Positions 5,998 through 10,567 of a DNA stretch of 10,567 nucleotides are shown here, piece by piece. Where the stretch lies: assembly GCA_011049295.1 (NCBI GenBank), contig DSCA01000192.1:1-10567 (forward strand). The letters run 5' to 3'. The position numbers and the translations under genes were made by a program. This DNA is from Thermoplasmatales archaeon (GTDB lineage Archaea > Thermoplasmatota > E2 > UBA202 > DSCA01). The first letter of the stretch is position 1. Each line of letters opens with the position of its first letter. The notes under the pieces were generated by a model, which worked only from the letters and a program-made list of their open reading frames with translations, did not search any database and was not told the origin of the DNA.

Positions 5998-8900
5998 ATG
6001 TCCCCGGAAAAAAAACCCACGGCCGATGACGTCAAACGAGCTCTGGAGCAGAGCGACGAGCAGTACCGGGTCATTGCTGAGCAGTCCCGGGAGGGCATAT
6101 TTCTGGCCCGCAAATATCGCATCGTGTATGCCAACCCGGCTCTCCTGGCCATGCTGGGAGCGGAGAGCAGTGAGCAGGTACGGGATGTCCACGTGCTGGA
6201 TTTTCTGTCTGAGGAAGACGCGCAGACCATCCAAAAGGACGTAGAACGGGCTTTGCACGGCCAGATATCCGAGAAGCGGTACGAGGTGACAGTCACCCGG
6301 CTGGACGGCCGGAAAATCGTGGTCGGCCTGTCTCTGGCCAAGGTTACGTTTGATGGAAAGCCCCATGCCCTGGGCATGGTCAGCGACCTCACCCGCATCA
6401 AGGAAATGGAGCAGCACCTGAGAGAGAGCGAGGCCCGCTACCGCACCCTCATCGAAAACCTCATGGACGGTGTCTACATCATCACCTCCGAGGGGTTCGA
6501 ATACGTCAATCCCGCCTTCGAGAGCATTACCGGGTACGGGGCGGAGGAGGTGTGCAGCCCCCACTTCAATTTCTGGGACATCATCCATCCAGACGACCAG
6601 GCATTGATTCATGAGAGGGAGGAAGCGCGCCGTCGCGGTGAGGAGCTGCCCTCTGCCTACCAGTTTCGCATCATTACCAAGCAGGGAGAGCTGCGGTACG
6701 TAGAGGTAAACACCGTTCCCCTGGCCAGGGAGGGAATTCGCGTCCTGGGCATGATGAGGGACATCACGGAGCGGCGGAAAACCGTCAACAAACTCCTGGC
6801 CGGAGAGCGCAAATACCGCACGCTGTTCGAATCGGCCAACGACGCCATTTTTCTGATGGCCGAGGCCGTATTCATCGACTGCAACCAGAAGACTCTGGAG
6901 ATGTTCGGGGTGCGCAAGGAAGACATTATCGGTCGCCCCCCCTACGAGTTCTCGCCGGAACGCCAGCCCGACGGCAGGGACTCCAAGCAGAAGGCCCTGG
7001 GGTACATTCAGAGGGTCCTGCAGGGAGAGCCGCAGCGATTTTACTGGCAGCACCTGCGCCAGGACGGCACGCCGTTTGACACCGAGGTTTCCCTGAAAAA
7101 AATAGAGCTGGAAGGCAGCGTGTTCATTCAGGCCATGGTGCGGGATATCACCCAGCAGAAAAAGGCCGAGGAATCGCTCCGTGTGGCCGAGGAGAACTAC
7201 CGGGGTATATTCGAAAACGCGGTCATGGGCATCTACAAGAGCACGCCGGAGGGCTGCCACCTCAGCGCCAACCCCGCCCTGGCCCGCATATACGGCTACG
7301 ACTCCCCGGCGGACCTCATCACCAACATGCGGGACATCGCCCACCAGCTGTATGTGGAGCCCCGGCGGCGCTACGAACTCCTGCGCCAGCTGGAGGAAAA
7401 CGACCAGGTTTCCAACTTCGAGTCCCGGGTGTACCGCAAGGACGGGTGCATCATCTGGATTTCGGAAAATGCCCGCACCGTTCGCGATGACAATGGCCAC
7501 ATCCTGTACTTTGTGGGAACCGTGGAGGACATCACGGAGCGCAAGGAGGCCGAGCTGCAGCTCAAGCGCTTCTCCGCCGTGGTGGAGACCACCTTCGACG
7601 GCGTGGCCATCACCGACGTCCAGGGCAACGTCATCGACGTGAACGAGGCCCTCGTACGCATGTTCAGGGGCCGGGGAAAGGAAGACTTCATCGGCAAGAA
7701 CATCTTCGATTTTATAAGAGCCGAGCACCATGAGGTCCAGGAGGTTATGGCCGCGGTGACGGAGCAGGGAAACGTGGCCCTGGACGAGATAACGGTGCAG
7801 GCCGTGGACGGTACCCGGTTTTTCGTAGAGATTAGCGCGTCGGTGATGACCGACGAGGAGGGCCGCCCCACCGGCTTCGTGGGCATCCTGCGTGATGTCA
7901 CCCACCGCAAGAAGGCGGAGGAGGCCCTGAAGGCTTCCGAGGAGCGATACCGGACGCTGGTGAACCACGCCAACGACTGGATTTGGACCCTGGACCGGGA
8001 GGGACGTTTCACGTATGTCAACCCCGTGGCGGAGGAGGAGAGCGGCTACTCGTATAAGGACTGGCAAAACCGGTCCTTTGAGCCCGTCATCGTCCCCGAG
8101 AACCTGCCCGCCGTGCAGCAGGCCTTCGCCCGGGCCCTGGAGGGGGAGAGCACCACCTACCGCGCCCGCATATACGACCGCCACGGCAACGTCCTCACCC
8201 TGGAGGTAAATACGGCCCCCATCCGCAAGGACCACCACATCGTGGGCACGGTCAGCTTCGGACGCAACGTCACGGAGCGCCAGCGGGTGGAAGAGCAGTA
8301 CCGCATCCTGTTTGAGAACACGGGAACCGCCATGGTGGTCATCAATGCCGATACCACCGTTGCCGAGGTGAACTCCCAGTTCGAAAGAATGCTGGGCTAC
8401 GCCGGGGAGGAAGTGGTGGGAAAGCCTTGGACCCCGCTGGTCCATCCGGAGGATGTGGAGCGACTGCGGGAGTACCACCAGAGGCGTCGCCAGGACCCGG
8501 AGGGCACCCCTAAAAGATACGAATTCCGGGCTCTGGACAAGCAGGGCCGCGTCCGGTACCTGCTGACCAACGTGGAGATGCTGCCGGGAACCCAGAGGTC
8601 CGTGGTCTCCCTCATCGACATCACCGACAGGGAGCAGGCCAAGCAGGCCCTCAAGCAAAGCGAGGAAAAACTGCGCAACTTCTTCGAGACCAGCGAAGTA
8701 GGCATCTGGTGCTTCCGTCTTCCCCAGCCGCTGGACCTGAGCCTGGACGAGAAGGTTCTCCTGGAGCGAGCATTTGAGAGCATCCTGGTGGAATGCAATG
8801 AGTGCTATGCGGCCATGATGGGTGCCACCCGGGAGCAGATGCTGGGCGCCCGGCTGGCCGACCTGCTGCCCGACGACGAGGAAAACCGGCGATACCTGCT

Positions 8901-10041
8901 GTCCTTTTTCCGCAACGGTCTGCGCCTCTCCGGGGGGGTATCCCGGGAGGTGACCGCGTCCGGCGAGGAAAAATACTTTTCCAACTCCATGGTGGGAACG
9001 GTGCGCGACGGCTGCCTGGTGGAGGTATGGGGCACCCAGATGGACGTGACCGACCTGAAGCTGATGGAGGAGGCCCTGCTCAAAAGCGAAAAGCAATTCC
9101 GGAGCCTCATCGAAAATGCCAACGACGCCATCTACCTCATCACTCCCCAGGGATTCGAGTACGTCAACCCGGCCTTTGAAGAGTTGGTAGGCTACGGCGA
9201 GGAGGAGATTTTCAGCGACGAATTTGACTTCAGGAGCCTCATCCACGAGGACGACCAGCGCCTCATCAGGGAGCGGGAAAAGGCCCGCCAGCGGGGCGAG
9301 GAGATACCCAGCCGATACGAGTTCCGGATAACGGACAAGAGCGGTGCGGTGAAGACCGTGGAGGTCACCACGGTGAACGTGGGAGATGCCGGGGAGACCC
9401 GGGTGATGGGCATTCTCCGGGATATCACCGACCGCATCACCATGGAGGAGGCGCTCAAGGAGAGCGAGGAGAAATTCAAGCTGCTGGCCGAATCCTCCAC
9501 CTCCGCCATATTCATCTACCAGGACGACGTGTTCAAGTACATAAACCCTGCCCTGGAGTCAATCAGCGGCTATTCCCGGCAGGAGCTGATGAGCATGTCC
9601 ATCTGGGATATGGTCCATCCCCAGGACCGGGAGATGGTTAAGGAGCGGGGGACGTGGCGCCAGCAGGGGGAGCGGGTGGAGCCCGCCCGCTACGAGTTCC
9701 GGGTGATAACCAGGGACGGAACCGTCAAATGGATTGACTTTGCCGCCACCAGCATCGTCTACCGGGGGCGCCCGGCCGCCCTGGGCAACGCCTACGACAT
9801 CACCGAGCGCAAGAAAGCCGAGGAGGAGATGGAGCGGGCCCTGGAGCAGGAGAGAGATTTCAAGCTACGGGCCGCCCATCATTTCTTCAACCCCATCGCC
9901 ATCGCCAAGGGCTACCTGGACCTGACCCTGGAGGAGCTCACCGAGCAGCAGCAACAAAAGATAGAGGCCGCCCGCAGAGCCATCTGCCGGGTGGAAAAGG
10001 TGGTCAAAAACGTGACGCAGAACGGAGAAATACATGAGTAA
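5998..10041 (+). CDS. Giant PAS-array sensor (about ten PAS domains) with C-terminal HisKA-like hairpin and no ATPase domain
   Basis: A soluble signalling protein of 1347 residues with no signal peptide or membrane helix. About ten PAS modules start near residues 21, 145, 270, 398, 522, 648, 765, 889, 1031 and 1157. Each opens with an EExYRxLxEN-like helix, continues with xVNPAFExxxGY, and closes with the PAC motif RDITERKxAEE (for example RDITERRKTV, VEDITERKEAE, NVTERQRVEE). The eighth is a divergent variant with a longer first half (FRLPQPLDLSLDEKVLLERAFE... CNECYAAMMG). After the tenth comes RAAHHFFNPIAIAKGYLDL. It aligns with the histidine-kinase H-box (SHELRTPL), placing His1294 at the phosphoacceptor position, and a second helix runs to the end. 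The N, G1 and G2 boxes of HATPase_c are absent, so it should not autophosphorylate by itself. It overlaps the response regulator gene by 8 bases. Ligands of the PAS domains cannot be read from sequence. Confidence 0.92.
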   Translation: MSPEKKPTADDVKRALEQSDEQYRVIAEQSREGIFLARKYRIVYANPALLAMLGAESSEQVRDVHVLDFLSEEDAQTIQKDVERALHGQISEKRYEVTVTRLDGRKIVVGLSLAKVTFDGKPHALGMVSDLTRIKEMEQHLRESEARYRTLIENLMDGVYIITSEGFEYVNPAFESITGYGAEEVCSPHFNFWDIIHPDDQALIHEREEARRRGEELPSAYQFRIITKQGELRYVEVNTVPLAREGIRVLGMMRDITERRKTVNKLLAGERKYRTLFESANDAIFLMAEAVFIDCNQKTLEMFGVRKEDIIGRPPYEFSPERQPDGRDSKQKALGYIQRVLQGEPQRFYWQHLRQDGTPFDTEVSLKKIELEGSVFIQAMVRDITQQKKAEESLRVAEENYRGIFENAVMGIYKSTPEGCHLSANPALARIYGYDSPADLITNMRDIAHQLYVEPRRRYELLRQLEENDQVSNFESRVYRKDGCIIWISENARTVRDDNGHILYFVGTVEDITERKEAELQLKRFSAVVETTFDGVAITDVQGNVIDVNEALVRMFRGRGKEDFIGKNIFDFIRAEHHEVQEVMAAVTEQGNVALDEITVQAVDGTRFFVEISASVMTDEEGRPTGFVGILRDVTHRKKAEEALKASEERYRTLVNHANDWIWTLDREGRFTYVNPVAEEESGYSYKDWQNRSFEPVIVPENLPAVQQAFARALEGESTTYRARIYDRHGNVLTLEVNTAPIRKDHHIVGTVSFGRNVTERQRVEEQYRILFENTGTAMVVINADTTVAEVNSQFERMLGYAGEEVVGKPWTPLVHPEDVERLREYHQRRRQDPEGTPKRYEFRALDKQGRVRYLLTNVEMLPGTQRSVVSLIDITDREQAKQALKQSEEKLRNFFETSEVGIWCFRLPQPLDLSLDEKVLLERAFESILVECNECYAAMMGATREQMLGARLADLLPDDEENRRYLLSFFRNGLRLSGGVSREVTASGEEKYFSNSMVGTVRDGCLVEVWGTQMDVTDLKLMEEALLKSEKQFRSLIENANDAIYLITPQGFEYVNPAFEELVGYGEEEIFSDEFDFRSLIHEDDQRLIREREKARQRGEEIPSRYEFRITDKSGAVKTVEVTTVNVGDAGETRVMGILRDITDRITMEEALKESEEKFKLLAESSTSAIFIYQDDVFKYINPALESISGYSRQELMSMSIWDMVHPQDREMVKERGTWRQQGERVEPARYEFRVITRDGTVKWIDFAATSIVYRGRPAALGNAYDITERKKAEEEMERALEQERDFKLRAAHHFFNPIAIAKGYLDLTLEELTEQQQQKIEAARRAICRVEKVVKNVTQNGEIHE

Positions 10042-10465
10042 GGTCATTTTAATCGTGGACGACGAACCCATGATACACGAGCTGCTCACCATCAATTTCC
10101 GGCGCATGCGGACCCCGGTGGAGGTGGTCAGCACCCGTACGGGGGAAGAGGCCATCGCCACCTATCGGACCCTGCTCCAGCAGGACAAACGGCCCGACCT
10201 GGTGGTCATGGACCTAAATCTTTCCGGGGAGGAAGCCATGGAGGCCGTGGAACGCCACAGGGAGGGAGGAGAGCCGCTGGACGGAGTCCGCACCACCCGG
10301 GAGATTCTCAAGCTGGACCACACGGCGCGTATCTGGGGGTACACGGCCTGGTTCGATACGGAGTGGAGTGGCAACCTGGAGCGATACGCAGACCGCGTGG
10401 TGAAGCGCACCGTTCCCTTCCGCCAGTTTGCCCAGATGGTGGACCGCTTTTTCCAGCAGGATTAG
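10034..10465 (+). CDS. Single-domain response regulator (REC) with expanded loop after the phosphoacceptor
   Basis: A 143-residue stand-alone receiver domain, the presumed partner of the PAS protein. The acidic pair Asp9-Asp10 lies in ILIVDDEP, the phosphoacceptor Asp60 in LVVMDLNLSG, the switch Thr104 in IWGYTAWFD and the conserved Lys124 in RVVKRTVPF (Arg in place of the usual Pro after Lys). All residues needed to bind Mg2+ and accept phosphate are present. Between LNLSG (61-65) and DGVRTTREIL (83-92) sit about 17 extra, highly charged residues (EEAMEAVERHREGGEPL), where canonical domains run directly from MPxM to DG. No DNA-binding or enzymatic output follows, so it acts by protein contact or as a phosphorelay link. 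The ATG lies inside the end of the upstream gene (ATGAGTAA), and GGAG (10024-10027) is a well-placed Shine-Dalgarno. The two genes are clearly coupled. Confidence 0.93.
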   Translation: MSKVILIVDDEPMIHELLTINFRRMRTPVEVVSTRTGEEAIATYRTLLQQDKRPDLVVMDLNLSGEEAMEAVERHREGGEPLDGVRTTREILKLDHTARIWGYTAWFDTEWSGNLERYADRVVKRTVPFRQFAQMVDRFFQQD

Positions 10466-10491
10466 CTGCTGTGTTGACGGTATGATTAAAA

Positions 10492-10550
10492 TTCCTCCTA
10501 CGTCATAGAAGAGTATATCTCAGGCCATAGCTGAGATATACCAGGAGGAA
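10492..10550 (+). promoter_or_regulatory. Nested inverted-repeat leader that can sequester the downstream Shine-Dalgarno
   Basis: The outer arms are TTCCTCCT (10492-10499) and AGGAGGAA (10543-10550), perfect complements over 8 bases; the right arm is the Shine-Dalgarno of the gene starting at 10555. The inner arms are GTATATCTCAG (10513-10523) and CTGAGATATAC (10531-10541), a perfect 11-base inverted repeat with a 7-base loop. If transcription starts upstream of 10492, the RNA can fold into a two-part hairpin that hides the ribosome-binding site. This is read from complementarity; no folding energy was computed. Confidence 0.55.
10513..10541. repeat. Perfect 11-base inverted repeat, candidate operator or hairpin
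   Basis: GTATATCTCAG, loop GCCATAG, CTGAGATATAC. The left arm contains a TATA-like element (GTATAT) and the right arm reaches the expected transcription start region for a promoter using it, about 14 bases before the ATG at 10555. A dimeric repressor bound here would block TBP or polymerase, a common archaeal arrangement. It may equally act as RNA. Confidence 0.6.
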
Positions 10551-10554
10551 CCAG

Positions 10555-10567
10555 ATGAGGTATATAG
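10555..10567 (+). CDS. Start of an unidentified gene cut by the right edge
   Basis: ATG AGG TAT ATA at 10555 follows a strong Shine-Dalgarno, AGGAGG (10543-10548), at a spacing of 6 bases. Only four codons (Met-Arg-Tyr-Ile) are visible, so neither the length nor the product can be judged. It lies 89 bases after the response regulator stop on the same strand and behind a structured leader. It may be separately regulated or a further member of the signalling operon. Confidence 0.5.

Noticed and set aside
5950..9246. A 1098-residue minus-strand open frame opposite the PAS array
   Set aside because: It mirrors the repetitive PAS codons (repeated LLxVGDI-like motifs are reverse images of the PAC motif). 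No promoter, start context or family is recognisable, and the plus strand is clearly coding.
10024..10041. A frameshift or nonsense mutation that cut a kinase ATPase domain off the PAS protein
   Set aside because: The sequence immediately after the stop is a clean receiver gene with its own Shine-Dalgarno and an 8-base overlap, and no HATPase N/G box is seen in any frame nearby. The short form looks native.

Overview
The window looks like a piece of a high-GC archaeal chromosome, most likely Thermoplasmatota or a related euryarchaeal lineage. The evidence is a canonical archaeal transcription factor S gene, AT-rich TATA-type boxes (TTTTTATATA, TTTTTTATA) about 20 bases upstream of start codons that lack a Shine-Dalgarno sequence (leaderless style), an archaeal-type Mrp/NBP35 ATPase, and a very large PAS-array signalling protein. 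The lineage is inferred; no rRNA or other taxonomic marker is present.

Layout, left to right. (1) 3-732: the end of an ACR3-type arsenite efflux permease, followed immediately by a thioredoxin-type arsenate reductase (arsC). This is a two-gene arsenic detoxification unit cut by the left edge. (2) 804-1226: a small secreted or anchored protein with an Ig-like fold, apparently transcribed from its own promoter. (3) 1452-1748: transcription elongation/cleavage factor TFS, with a near-identical promoter layout. (4) 1781-4597, minus strand, convergent with TFS: a 938-residue predicted lipoprotein with a C-terminal gingipain-like (peptidase family C25) domain in which a candidate His/Cys dyad is visible. 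(5) From a short divergent intergenic region, plus strand: an Mrp-type iron-sulfur carrier P-loop ATPase (4694-5479), overlapping a GIY-YIG/DUF123 protein (5479-5937) by one base. (6) 5998-10465: a two-gene signalling operon. It encodes a 1347-residue protein with about ten consecutive PAS domains and a terminal histidine-containing helical hairpin but no ATPase domain, overlapping by 8 bases a single-domain response regulator with an enlarged loop after the phosphoacceptor Asp. (7) 10466-10567: a short, strongly structured leader with nested inverted repeats that pair with the Shine-Dalgarno of a gene starting at 10555, cut by the right edge.

The genes form several small, probably independent transcription units: arsenic export and reduction, transcription fidelity, an extracellular peptidase, Fe-S cluster assembly, and a two-component-like sensory pathway. 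The two most interesting parts are the sensor/regulator pair that seems to lack any kinase catalytic domain, and the leader at the right edge, where an anti-Shine-Dalgarno octamer, a perfect 11-base inverted repeat and an alternative third arm all lie within about 75 bases. Every gap between genes is under 300 bases; no tRNA, rRNA, CRISPR array or insertion sequence was recognised.
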